Assembly (NCBI GenBank): GCA_035222895.1
Contig: JAVYIG010000163.1
Location: forward strand, 310,001 to 374,000
DNA from: Strongylocentrotus droebachiensis
Lineage: Eukaryota > Echinodermata > Echinoidea > Camarodonta > Strongylocentrotidae
Length of the DNA stretch: 64,000 nucleotides
Direction: 5' to 3'
Shown here piece after piece: positions 13,470 to 28,400 of the stretch (the first letter of the stretch is position 1; each line of letters opens with the position of its first letter). The notes under the pieces are model-generated. The model worked only from the letters and a program-made list of their open reading frames with translations, was not told where the DNA came from and made no database searches. A program made the position numbers and the translations under genes.

Positions 13470-16400
13470 CGGCTGGCTGAGTCGTTGCGATTTTTTTTGG
13501 ACTCCCAAAAAAACAAAAACAAATGTGTCCGCTTACCCCTCGTTAAGGGGGGTCCATGAGGCCGATGATAAAATAAATACGTGAGGAGAAAGAGAAATAA
13601 GGCGATCGCGTGGGCTGTTGGTCTAGTGAACCCTAAAAGAACTTTGTCAGAATATCTTGGTCTCTTTGGGCGCCAGTTTTGTCGGCTGCAGGATTTTCCT
13701 ATACATGTAACGATACCATAGGAACGTGGTTGATTTTGGAGACAATACAGTATTTGTTACAACAGACCCCCCACCCCCCCCCCCCCCCCCCCAAAAAAAA
13801 AAAAAAAAAAAAAAAAAAATTCTTGTAGCTCAAAGACGGCACCCATGTTATTTGGTTTCCGAAATTTCGATCGGCAGATTCTGATTGTCCTTGCGAAACA
13901 AAATACTCCACGCAAAACGTCAAAAACCTAGATCTCATGAGAATTTTAATCCTAATAATGCGTTGGTCGTCTTAATCAGATTGAAAGTACGGATATACCA
14001 TTGATTATACAGTGAAACATGAATAAATATTTACAAAAACATAATAACGGCCAATGGAAGTTTCACTCTGCAAAACAGCCAAGTTCTTATATATTTTTTT
14101 TGCACGGGTGTATACGTGTAAACTGACTATATTAACTCTGTTTTCCCCCTTCTGCTTTCTTCTTACAGTGGCGCATAGCCAATGTGTTGGATATAAACAC
14201 ATACATAGTGTGTCGTCCACGGATCATCCCAGAAACTATCAGGCTAATGCCCAAGATGAGTGGGTTGTCGACACAAGCCAATTTGAGCAGGTGATAGACT
14301 GCATGCCTTCATCTTTTTTTGTTTACTTGATTGCTTTTTTTTTTTTTTTTTTGCAAGAGGCCTCTGCCATTTAAAAATATTGATGCATGGTATTTGGGCT
14401 GAATAAGATTACCCTGACAAAAACCAGGGTGTTGTTTTAACACAATCTTGACAACCAGCATGTCTCAACAACAAAAAAGGTTGTAAAAAAGAATCTCTCA
14501 AAATAAAGATTTCATATAACGTTTTCAGAAAATCATTATACCTGTGCAGAGCTCAGAATACTTTTTATTAAATCATACACACCAATGACGACATTGAGTG
14601 CAAATCCAGACTTTACAATAATTGGTATACAGCAAAGTCTTTTTTCTGAGACGCACTGTATATTCATTCACCGGATGACTGTTAAAAAATACAATTTAAC
14701 AACACCATTACATTGGTTTTTTACATAGTTTTTGCTTCCATGTCGATGCTTTTTTAACTTTTAAGGAAAGGAGTGTTACAAACAATGGAATCAAATTAGT
14801 TTATAATATTTAGGAAGGCCTCTTCAAGAGAATATCAAAATGGTGAAACATGGTGAAAATTACTTTTATACACCCTTTGCTTTATTCTAAAAAAATTATA
14901 AAACATTAAAAAAGGCAAACGAAAGACAAACACAATTAGGAAAATATACTGCATTACACTAAAACTAGAAATATGTCTTTGTATGTGCCAAAAATAAACG
15001 GAATTTACGAAACACCATGCGTCAAAACAGGCGCGTACGCAGTGGGGGGGGGGGGGGGTCGAACCGCCCCTCAATTTTTTGTTGATCCCCCAACTAAACA
15101 AAATATCCGTCGGCCAAATTTTCAAATCCCCCCCCCCCCTGCATACGCCCCTGCGTCAAGATGTGTTCTTTCTAATGATGATTTGTGTTTCTGATTGAGG
15201 TTGAATCCGGGGCATCTCGTCAAAGATTTCACAGGCTTTTTGGGCAACTGGCTAGACATTATTAAAGCTGCCTTCGTAACAGCCACAGACGTCATTTAGA
15301 AAAAAATGCAACAAGTAGATTACTTTTCAGCACTCCTAAGCTGGGGGAAGTAGAACGTAAAGTCAAATTCTACATAAAATGTTAAGAACACTTTACAATT
15401 ATGACAATGATCCGTGTATCATATCAATAATATATTGTGAATAGAAATGACCTTGTTTGTTCCTACTTGTGTATGCATAGTTTGGTCTTTGATTTGCAGT
15501 ATTCCTTGTAAATATGATTTGCACTCCGGTAATCTACAGCTTATACTGATCATGTATTCATTGCTTTGCAGTAAAACTATGTTGATGAAAATTGAGAAAA
15601 TGTAAATTACTGATAACCCCTATGACGAGGCCTAATCTGTTGAGTGTTAAAAGTATGTGTCAAAATAATCACTTCCCCCACCACACACACGCAAACACTT
15701 TATCCTCAAAATCCAAGCATCGGAAGGAACGTTTGAAGCGAGCACAATTTTTACACAGCTCCAAATTTGTTTTTGTTTAATCCATTTTTTTATTAATTTT
15801 CTTTAGAAAAAGGTTGTTTGATGGATTATCTTTTCAAATTCATTTTTCATCGAGCCTGAGTTATGAGCGCCTCTAATTAAGAAACTAAATATTGGTTTTC
15901 TCCAAGTTCCGCATTATATTGAATTGGAATTTCAACAATTCAATTTTATAAAATAGATCATTGCACAAATATCGTGGATGTTGGTGTTCAATGCATTAAC
16001 GTTCCTGCAGCAAATACTTGTAATTACATTTAAATACTTATATGTTCTTTGTTTTCTCAATGTATATGTATTTTGTGATAAATATTTAGCAAGTCCTAAT
16101 CATCAGTCAATCTTCACTTTAAGATTGACGATAGGTGATGAAAGTAATGTTATTGTTTACCGGTTCGCGCGATTTTCGTAAAATTGAAATCCAACTAGGA
16201 GTAAAAGCTGATAAGGGAAAGGAGCCATGAAAAAACACAACGCTTTATAGGGTTAAAAGTATTTGCCATGATCATCCTCATTCTTTTTAGGGGTAGCATT
16301 TATTATTTTTTACGTTGTTTTTCAATTCTTCTGTAATCTATAACGAGAAGGTTGAGTTCCGGGAAGAGGTGACAAATAATTTGTGAGCGTTAGCATTGTA

Positions 16401-19400
16401 AACATCAGATGAAAAATGTTCCCTGAAAAGCATGGCTCTTCAAATGCCTTAATATTCTAAATATGGCATGTAACATTATAACAATCGGGACGGATTTTTA
16501 TTCCACATCATCGTTCGTATAGTCGCATATACATCTTTCTGTGTACATTGCTTGTAACTTTACCAAGACTGGGCCAAATTTATAATAATTTTGATGATTC
16601 CGGAACCTTGCCATACACACTTATACTTATATGCTAGATGATCAACCTTTTCTGATCGAGTCCACAACGTTTCTTTCACAATGCAATCGCATGAACAAAA
16701 CCCAACGTTATTGATAACTGTTTTCATTATAACTTTTTCTAGAGGTGCTGCATATTTTCTAAAGATGGGAACTACGGTTATTGGATGCTTAAATCACATT
16801 TGTTGTGGTTCAGCATTCTCATCCTATTGCTTTTTTAAATGTTGATTGTTTTCTATTAGATGTTTATTAACGTAATCTCCAACCTTCTTTACCCACATCA
16901 TTTGTCTATCCTGTGCGAAATGCAGATTTTGATGTCCATCAATTCGCTAGAAATCGAGAGTCCATGGGACACCCTACATATTTCGCACATGGCCACTCAG
17001 TGGAACGAATCCCAGATATTCAGACTACGTTCTGATAAAGTGAGGTCACTGAACTTACAAGGTGGCTACACTACGATTCAATTATGTAGTGACATCATTG
17101 AAGAATACGGTGGATTCGACCTGGATTTCTACGCCATTTTGTTGAACGGTAATGGGCTTTTTGACTTCAATAAATCGAGAGGAATTTGTGACCCAAAAGT
17201 ATTTTTCATACTAAGGAATAGAATCATGGATTATTGAATTCACATATCTGTATACATTTTATTTGTCTATGACAATTATTCTCTCAGTAACAAAACAGAA
17301 GGCCTTAATTTCTTAATTTTGTTCTCATAAAGCGTCAATCTATTTTGAATTCCTTTATTTTCATTACCCTCATCTGACATGCTAGCAATATATTATATAT
17401 ATATTTTTTTTTTCTTGGTTACTGCTTTGATGTTTTGATGTAAACATTTATTTATTTTGATATATTTGTTCCCATTTGCTATGTTTTTCCTTATATATAT
17501 ATTTATATAGGCCTATATATACATATGTTTTTGAATGCTTTTTTATAGTATGATTGTATGTTTGATGTAAACTTGCATTTTTAGTCTTTGGACTTTTTGA
17601 CAAGTCTTGAATAAAACCTTATTTGAATTGAATTGGATTAAAGATATTATGTCCCTTTTGCAGCCAACATCAAATTCTGTAGAACTTTGCAGGAATTATG
17701 AATATGTCATGTACGCGCTATCTGTGAAATTGAAATGTTAGCAGTGTGCTTATATTCAAATTATGCAAGGAAACCCGTTTACTTGCTAGACTTCACTGTC
17801 AGACACTATTGAGTGACTGACTGGCTTTTTTTCTTCTTTGGTAATAACATACATAAAATGAGCTATAAAGGGTACATGAGTATTTGTCTACATCAATAAC
17901 CCACTTCTTGTAATGGCCAAAATTGCTGATTGAATCTTTGTGCAGCATAAAACGTGCGACCATTCGGTACAATGGTCTGAAAATCAGACTATTACTTATT
18001 GGCTCTATAGCTCTTAAGTCGATTTGACAAGTAATAGTCGTTATTTATCCACTTAAAGACATTTTCAAGCCCCACTTTTTTTTTTTAGGGAAGTTCTAAA
18101 TTAGTATTATGTTTCAAATGCCGTTGGAATTTAACCTTTTCATTTTTTGGGCCTTCAAATGGGACATAGTACCTTTAAATAATCGATAACTTATGTTTAG
18201 GATAGGGAAACAATAAGACCTAAATCACCAACACTTTTTCACATTAGCAATTAAGTTGCATTACGATCAGTCTCCCTGATTCATGATGATATAAAGGATA
18301 ATAACAAATAATAGTAGTGGTTACAATCACGGGTAACACATGTTGATGTAACTTCTTTATCAGTTCTTGAGGAAGTATTGCATTTGGCTTTGGCAACCGA
18401 TACTTAAGCACAAATCATGGGGAGAAATACATCCGAACGGGTTATCCAGTCGCTAAAGCAAACGCGGGATGTACTGTATTGTCTGATGTTTTATAATATT
18501 TAATTGAAAAGGACTAGAACCATCATCCTATTCACTGAGAAACATGCATGTTCATGTTCATAAGCATCAGAATAAATCGATTAACTTATCCAGATCACTA
18601 AATCTTGATATTGTAAGCATAAAAAACAGGTGCTTATTCAAGTATCCATATCGATATTGCCAATTTACACTATTCAAACCCTGTTTCAGGCACAGGATCG
18701 GACGACACATTGGATTCGTACACGTGTGAATCTGGGATGCAGTCGATCATCTTATCAGCTAGATGCGATGGAGTCGTTGACTGTCATGATTTTTCTGATG
18801 AAACCGGATGCGGAGGTAAGTTTAAAATAAGATCCTGGGCCCTGTTTCATAAAAGTTGTTATCAATCAAATTTAAAAAAATTAAAAAGTTGTGATAACTG
18901 TTATAAGCTACCAGATAGATGTATTTGATTGGCTGTTGGCAAGTGTGTTATAGAAATGTGAAATTTATATTGACGGAGGCCCCGGACTGCTTTTCGGTAC
19001 CAAAATCTTACCAAAATGAAGACGCAACGAACATTTACTGTACATTAAAGACATAATTATGAGCGGTTTCTCCATTTCCAGTCAGGATTCGCTGACACCG
19101 GGCTTGATAGAAATTGCATTAATTGGTGTGTATGCAATGGACATGCGAAATGTTCGGACATGGGAACGGAATGTAGAATATGGGCCTTATTCAACAATTG
19201 TATTTCCCTATTGTTTAGGCCTAGAATAAAACAAATCTAAAAGAAAGACTAGAGGAGGCAGAAGAAGGAGTAATGGGAGCTTAATGAGAACCCCCACTGT
19301 TCGCTGAGATAGATCCATTTCGATATTGGTTCTCTTTTGCAATAGATTGCAGTGAATTCTCGTATTTGTGCCACGGAAGTGATATCTGCCTAGCACCAGA

Positions 19401-22400
19401 TTTGCAATGTGACGGCCTAGAAGACTGTCCTCGTGGGGACGATGAAGAACAGTGTCGTAAGTACTTACGATTCTTGTAAAATCAAAATGTCGAATCGTTG
19501 GGTAATTGGGCTTATTGTCCTTTCACCAGTACATACTTTTATAAGCATTTTCGTTACATAGCTCTCATGTTCCACATTATTCACATGAATGATCATCTGA
19601 TTATTATATTAACTATTGGCACCTAACATCGAGCTATTACCTTACTCTAGTCTCATACAAAAGTATATCTTGTGAATTACTTCCGAACATCCCCGTTTGG
19701 GGGAGCTGAAATTGTTGGTCTGTTAACAAATTATATATAACAATTTATTTTACTATCATCACTCCTTATACATTTTGTTTCGAAAGACATTTTAAAGTGT
19801 CCTGAAGGGTGTTCCTGTGATGAGTCCCCATTCAATGATCGCCATGGACCTCTGCAGCCCTCGTGTGGGGACTACTCTGACTGGCAACCAATGTGGATCA
19901 ACTGTTCCGGATGGAACCAGGAGTATACCAAATCCACCACCAAAACGGCTTCATTGATGTGGGTTACAATTTATTTATCATGTACTACAAAATCCCGTGT
20001 GGGATATGGAAATGTTTGGATATTGTGGAAAGTTTTTTTAATTGTGCTACGCCAAAGCTTTGGAAAGAATATTCCACTTGTAACAATTAAGTAATGTCCA
20101 ATTTGTCGCCGTCTCCAAAAGCTTTGTTGAGGATCCACCTGCTTTCGCACGCAATGTAGCATTTTAAGGAGTTTTTCACCAAAGCGCAATATATAGTGAA
20201 TCGGAGCTGTGCTATATAGTAATCAATTTTGTTATCATTATTAATCGTTTCGAGGTGATAGCGACAGAACGAAAGCTTTTCAAATAAACTTTCAACAACT
20301 TCCTTCCGGGGTTCCTTTTGTCACAGTATACATTAATTAAATCAAATCAAAGGAAGACTAGGGTCAATTTGAGTGGTGGCCATGCACTAAATGGCACTAC
20401 GAAGGAAGAGGCTAAATAGAACTATTTCCAGATGTTAGATAAAACTATGTCCAGCTACCCATTTCATTTATATAAAATGTTAAAAGTTCACAGGTCATGG
20501 TTATTTGCTCGAATGTGGCACATAAAATCAGATTCTGATCAGAAAATTGTAAGTACACTTTCAAATTGCCATGTACCAAAATCTGGAAGAATGTCATAGC
20601 AGCAATGTTGCGTAAAGCAAATTGCTCTTGAATTGCCCCCATTTTGTGAATACGACTATATTAAACTTCAACGTGTCTGTCTGTAGTCCGGTATATACAC
20701 ATCTGTGTGCAGAGCCTTTTAATGCTTAGCAATTACACTTCACAACCCAAATTTAGTCTGTTCTATTATATATTTCTTCCTATTCAAATAACATTCAGAT
20801 TATTTCATTCACCATGTAGTCAATTAAGACACACTGTGAAAAATGTGGGCAATATTTTTCGACCATTTACCCAACGTTGTGCCAATAGTCAACCCAACCA
20901 TCTATTGGGCAATATTTTGCCCAGTGGTATTGGTAAACGTAAGCACCCTACTTCACACGTGCATAATTGTTTCGTATTTTGACCAAAATTTGGGTAAAGA
21001 TATGACCTTTCAACTGCCCGACTACGGTAGCCCACTTGTTGGGAAAATCTTGACCAGCTGTTGGGCCACTGGGAAAAATATTGCCCAATAGATGGTTGGG
21101 TTGACTATTGGCACAACGTTGGGCAAATGGTCGAAAAATATTGCCCAAATTTTTCACAGTGCACATACACTAGCTTTTATTACAGCATTCATCTCATGTG
21201 ATCTAATATATAAATTTATTTTAAAAATCCTTTTACTATAAATATCATTGAAGAAACTTATCTCCGAAAAAAAAGAAAAAAAAAAGAAAAGAAGAACAGA
21301 TACTTCGACTGTTCATTGAGGAACACCGGATGTGTGCTTCAGTCATTCTGTCATAATATTTTCTTTGACGCACTAATTTCTTAATTTTACTTACCTGTAC
21401 ATTGTATCAGTAAACATATGCTTATATCAGCGATAATAGTGAATACTTCATTACACCCCCCCCCCCCCCCCACACACACACACACACACACACACTGTTT
21501 TGCGAAATAAAATTACGATTTATCTCTACAGAAATCTTGTCGGCGCCGGCACAGGAAATTTGGAACCTCAAAGCTTTTCTGGTTTACGTAACGTACATAC
21601 ATTGTAAGTGGATGGCATGCAGTGTTTGGGACTCGAATGCTTATCATTGCGTGGACAGAATTGCAGGCTCTTTATGAATTACACCCTATACAAGTCAAAG
21701 TGGTGATTGTATTGATTGGTTAAATATTAACCTTTTAAAATGTGAAGGTAATGAATATACCTAGACTTGGGAGAAGCGAGATCATATTTTTTTATTTCAT
21801 AATACATCCTCCTGATATTGTGGCGTACCGATATTTTCTTTTCAAACCTCCTCTTATAAGAGTTATCACGCGTCATTAAGATAATGTATAGCACTAAATT
21901 TGAAGAATTTTTTTCTTGAGCCTATATTTCTCTTTCTCTGTTAACGTTTATATATAACACCATCGCAATTCTATAACAAATTAACGAATGGCCGTACGTC
22001 TAATTTTAAAATGAGCGAACATTACAGCGACCAAACATGAGTTTTATTGGGACATACAAAAGGGTATTGAAATTGCCATTGAGTTGATTTCTCGAAAATT
22101 GATGCAATTGTGTCACGTTTTTATTTTCTTACCATTTGATATATGCATCAATTACAGGGACCTCACGGCAAACCAAATATCCTATCTCACTCCTGGAGTT
22201 TTTGATGGGCTGACTCGTCTGTGGAAATTGTAGGTTTGGAATTCCTTACTTGGGCAATGCCATGGACGCAAAATTTACGTTAACTCTATAAAAACAAATT
22301 GTTACCATACCCAAAGAGCTCAAAACACTCTATTATTGTATTACCGTATCATAGAATTAAAGTGAATATGTGTATGATTTTCTTCAACCACAAAAAGTTT

Positions 22401-25400
22401 GCTAAAAAAACTTCGTATCTTTGGGTCTCAGTGCACAGCACAAGTACTTCAAATTTAATCTTTTTGGTAGTGGATTGTGATAAACGAAGATTACTGATAA
22501 GTAGTTGCCATGACCCAGTGAATCCTTAAAACAAAGAGAGGGGTCTATAAAGAGTGGACAAAAGTGTCGTATCCGTTACGCACAACCTGTTATGTCCGTT
22601 ACACTCAAATCCAGCTCTGGGAAAGAAATATTTTTTAGAATGTGATTCTGTAAATAATAAACTACCTATTGAAAGTTAACATTTAAAGACATATTGTTAA
22701 AAGAAGTGGTACAAAAAACTTTTTGTTTTTTACTTAACAAATCGTTGAAATGCTGTAAAATTTGCTATTGTATGTTCCTGTTAGTCAATTGTGCTCGTTT
22801 ACAAACCAGCTCTTTCAATTAATGATAGGCTTGTTATCAACAACACCCTCACATACCTGGAGAGCGAGACTTTTCGGGGGCTATTTAACCTGAGACTTCT
22901 GTGAGTATTGTATCAAAACCTATCGTCTTATCACTATTATTTGTATTATTATTAATATTATTATTATTATTACTATTATTATCAATATTGTTGTTAACAT
23001 TATTAAAGGGATAGTTGATTTCTTGTTTTAGACCGCAAATGCCTCCAAAGTGCATTATAATTTCTCTTATTCTTATTTTTGACATTCCCAGTGCCCTTTT
23101 AGGACCTAAAATTGCTATGAAGGTAATTTCAGACCCCAAAATGTGTAAAATTTAGCCAATACAATCATACCGCTTATTCAGCTCTATTTTTGAAAAAAAT
23201 ACGATGACCGTTACTTATTTAATTAGTTAACGGTCACAATACATGGGCCGGCTGGTTGTGCGTATTATAACCAACACGAAAAAGCCAACAAAAAGCCAAC
23301 ATTTGGCATTGGCTGGAATAAAACGTATGTGGTGTTGTTTCGTTTTTCTAACGGCTGGTTCAAATTATTTAATATTTGTGGTGGTACACAAATATTAGAA
23401 ATTGTTATATTTATTGATATTTCAGCCGTCTCTGAACCGATTTTGATCAAACAAAGATGATTTTGTCATGCAAAGTGTATGTTCTTTCAAATTTGACACT
23501 CAGTTTTTCATTATCTCACACACAAATAATTTTGTGTAGCGCCCTCTGCAACAGATCTCCACTATCCCTTTAATATTATGAATATTATCACCTGGTGATA
23601 ATATTAATAATATTAAAGGGATAGTGGAGATCTGTTGCAGAGGGCGCTACACAAAATTATTACTATTAAGAAATTATTTTGTAACCAGAAATATTAAACT
23701 GTGGTTTTAAGACAGGATTCAAATAATCCAACTTTTCCTATGAACTGCAGTTCCTCCGTTTAATACAGAAGTACTTGTTATAAATCTCTTCTTTGTGACC
23801 AAAATCGAAGATCTACATGGGAGTTGAGATACAATTTATATTGTTTCCAGTCAAAGTATGTCATATAAGACTTTAGGGATACAAGCAGAATCGATTAAAG
23901 ATTTTTTTATATACAAAACTATTTCCTTGATGTTATTTTTTCTAAAGTGCATGGGTTTATGCAAACACGTTTTTCCTGGTTTGTGTTATTATGATATTTA
24001 CCATGTATCTTTATTACCGGATCATTGTTATCTATACGTTTAGCACTGTCGTTTTGATTACGCTTTTTGCTTCTACCTTCTAACAACTTCTGCTTTTACT
24101 TTCCATCCATTTATCTCAGGTATCTAGAATTGAATCATATTAGTAGATTGAATGAAGGGTGCTTTATGGATCTCAACAATTTGTTCTTCATGTGAGTGCT
24201 TATCATAGCGCATAGAGAATTTTTTATTATGCGCTATATAAAAATTACTTTATTATTATTATTATCATCATCTTCATTTCATGTATTTCTCCTTCAATGC
24301 TGATGAAAATATCTTTGCTACTTACTAGGGCACTTATTTGGACTTCGATTTCACCTCTTTTTGCCCATGTGCGCCCCGGATTACTAGGATTACTAGATAG
24401 GTGGGGCCATATATGCCTACTAGTATTATTTTGTTATTATCATGTTTATTACTATTATATCATTATTATCATTATTGTTGTTATTGTGGTTGTTATTATA
24501 TTTGTATTATTATAATCTGTAATATAATTGTTATTATTACCATTACTATAGGATTTCCCGGCCAAATTCGCGTGTTTGTCATTCGAATTCATTTACTTTG
24601 CATTTAAGTAAGCGCAGATCGGCTTTGCCATGCCAATTATCATTCAATTTTCCAGTTTTTGTATTTAATTTAGGATTTTCGTCGAAGGGTTTCATAGATC
24701 TGTCATTCAATTTAGAAACTGCTCCACTAGCATTCAAATTAATATTCACTTGTCGAAGCGTAATTTTTATCATTCAAATTAACACCTGTCATTCGTATTC
24801 GTAATATTTGTTATTCAAGTTAGGGAAGTTAGGGGGAAGAATTGCAACAAACTTTTACAGTTTTTGAATAATGCAGTTAAAATGCATGATTTGTCATCGG
24901 GGTCAAAGCTGTTATTCCATTTATTTATTTTCAGGACAATGCAGATGGATGTAGTCAGACAGAAAGTAAAGAAGGGGCGAAATCAAGGGATATGGCATTT
25001 CTGCACGGACATGTTCATATACCCGGGAAAGGTGGGGGTACCCTCAATCGCACCTTTTTACTACAGACTCGGAATTTTACAAAAGTAATTCACATCGTCT
25101 CTTATACCCAGCACACCCCTCTGTTTTTCTTAAAGAGTTTCATAGTTTACTTGCCCGCCAGCAGATCGATGGCTAAAGACATGGCTAAATAATCATGTTC
25201 AAATTGTTGACTATAGTCCCAGCCCCAGTCACAATATTGTACCCTTCTTCCATAATGAAATCATGGTGAAATTATGATAAATTTATGATGAAACATAAGA
25301 CAAATAACTTCCTTACATGACCACTTACAAATATACTGAGACCATCAGGTCCATAGATACAAGTCGTTTTTTTCTTCTTAACAATCAAACCAGTTAAATG

Positions 25401-28400
25401 CTGATGAATATAAGATAAATCTGATAAGTATAAGTGTATAAATGCAAGAAAATAAAATATGATGAAAAACACATGAAAAAACAATCTTGAAAGAAAAAGA
25501 ATGAGCTATAAAAAGTGTGTAATAAACGAGAAATGTATATTGACCATCAATTTAAGTGCACAAAGTGCTAATTTGAATGCTACAAATTAATTAGAATGCT
25601 AAAAGTACACCGTCGCATTGTCAGAAAATCGTGTTGCGCCAAATCGAATGACCAAATAGCGAAAGAGGCACATTGTTCATTAATTTGAATGAAACATACG
25701 TAGATTCTAACGAAAATTCCATAGATTTGAAAACTAGAAAAAGGAATATAAACCCGAGATATACCTGACTGCACTAAAACCGTCGAATTTGAACGCAAGA
25801 CAAATTAATTTGAATGACAAACTCGCGAATTTGGCCGGGAAATCCTATATTATAGTTGTTGTAGTTTTAGTTATTGTTGATGCTGCTGTTGTTGTTATTG
25901 TTTTCATTATTAATTATAGTGTACTACCATTCCAAATCATATTTGATTACAGTGACTTTGAAAACAACAATTTTACATCTCTTCGTCCTGGATCGTTTCG
26001 TGGTCTTGGACAATCCCTCCAGCGCCTGTAAGTACATCACAAACTTAAGACAGTTGAGTATTGGGCACCTTTCATGATTGGTAGCAAGCAGGTTAAGTGT
26101 TAGTTGTATCGTTGAAGTCTCCTTTGATTGCCTTTAATATAGAGTACACCTTCTAGTAACCTTTTTGCAAAGTTTTACTATCCTTAAAATGCGAATAGAA
26201 CCCTGTATCATTTTCGGAATTACAAACCCTCAATAGTATGGCCATTTCAGATAAATTGTTAGAGGCATCGTTAATACTGTCTGCTTTGCTCCCATTTAGC
26301 TAGAAGGGTGTGAATATACATACCCTTCTTGTTCTCAACAAATACATGTATGACCTTACTGATCTGAACTATACAGGGCCCTGTGCTGTGCTCCACAATG
26401 TGGGTTAAGTTCAAAGGCACATGCATGCATTTGGAGGAGCTTGGTCAGCACTATTAGAATCATCCAAGGAATTTCTTCCTACCAGGTACACATTAACTTC
26501 ACCTGGGTGAAGGGTGGAAATTGTAGATTAATGTCTTGCCAAAGGACATTAGTTCCACGGCGGAACTTGAACCGAGAACCATGTGATCCACAGTCCGGTG
26601 ATATATCCACTAGACCACGACACCTCTACAGAAAAGACGTATGTTAAAGGCGCATTGCGCAATTAAGACCAGTGATCAATTTGCAGAGTGTAAACTTCGA
26701 TTTACTCGATATTCTTCCTCTGTGTTTAAACTGTTTTGGTCTCACAGAATTCTCGGACGCAATAGCATCACGTACATCAATGCATCTGTTTTCATGGGAC
26801 TTGAGCGGCATCTGAATTTAGTGTAAGCATAAAGTGTTTTTTTTAATGAAAATAATATTTACCCCTCCACATGCTAATTTATTGGATAAAGTCAAAATAC
26901 AAAATAACAAAAGATATATATATATAACAATTTACATTTATTTGACTAACCTGGTTGAAAGGTGATTCTCTCTTGTTTTCTTCCACAGAAATAAAGATTG
27001 AATTGACTGCCACATTTTATCTTCACGTACCAGATAAATTATAAATATGTTTTCAATTAGTTTGCGATCTTTCTATAAGAGCACATTGAGAGGTGGTCTC
27101 TCCATGCTGGAAATCGGAATATTAACATATAAAGCATAAAGTTGTGCTACATTTTCGCCTTCACAGAATAAGAAGATTTCCTCGTTCTCCCGATTTATCT
27201 CATATATTTTGTAGTATAATTCATGCTCTTTTGAAATGCATTGGTTCATCTGGAATCATGATCATTTATGGAATTCTTCGCCCTTTTAATTTAAATGTTA
27301 AGATATCAATATCATGATGAAGAATTGAATTAGTTTTCCAGAGAAAACTGATAATTAAGTTGTGTGAGTATTCAACCTGAATCCCCGTTGTATTCAATCT
27401 TCCTAGTGTCTTTCGTTTGTTAGTGTAACGTACGGTGAATTGTATAAAGTAAAAAAATTCAGATTGACATCTACACTGCAGACTATTTCACTACGGAAAA
27501 ACATAGTATCGAAACACATGTTCCTGATAACCATAACAGAAATCGAATGTGTTCTTGGTGTGTATCACATTAGTATTCTGAATAAAATAGAGCAGAAGAT
27601 AATGTTACCAGAACATGTCAACAGAACACGTGTAAATGTTTTTCAGTACCTTTTCCGAAAAAGTGTGTTTGCCTTAGATTGTAGATTTTTAAAATTTTGA
27701 GTGCCCTAACCTAATTCTTAACTTCAGTTAGGAACCTGTCAATAAAACATATCCTAACACTATACCTATAATTAAAACTAACCAACACACGATGTGCAGT
27801 CACAACCCTAACTCGATTTAGTTTTGATGCAATTCTTCCCGGAGCAATTGATGCAGGAGAAAACGTCGGATCCCCAAATTTTACAGTTTACATCTTACGT
27901 TTCATTTGTTGTGTGTTTATCCAATTTCCAGGAATCTCCTTGGAAATCCTTTGGACACCATCGCGCCGAACACATTCCAAAATCTTTCTGCCATGAGAAA
28001 CTTGTGAGTCATATCTTTCGTCCTGTTCTACGTGTTTCATAAAATATTATAAATGAAGTGCTGCTTTGTACACGAACACGAACACATAAGCAATTCTTAA
28101 ATAGAAGTATCAGCAAAAACGTTAAACTTGTGAATGGCAATAAATAATTCTATTTTTTATTCACTTCTGTTAACAATCACTTTAATACTTCGTTCGATTG
28201 GGTCTAAGCGTCGGGACAAGTTGTCGGGTTACACAAAGTTTCGTGAAAACGTGCCATCATATTCACGACAGGCTAGGGTGTGTCACATATCGGGGTCACG
28301 TGAATTTGTGTGAAAACATGCAGCCAAGCCCCCATATTCACGAAAGGTTGGGTTAGATTGAATGCAGATAATCACATTATCAATCAAGATAGTCCTTGAG

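Noticed and set aside
17240..17637. A dedicated poly(A) exon for a soluble CUB isoform
   Set aside because: The AATAAA lies in a retroelement-like tail; kept only as a low-probability alternative in the findings.
20707..21166. Overlapping frames with the shared peptide NIFRPF-QRCANSQPNHLLGN
   Set aside because: The same peptide arises from both arms of an inverted-repeat MITE.
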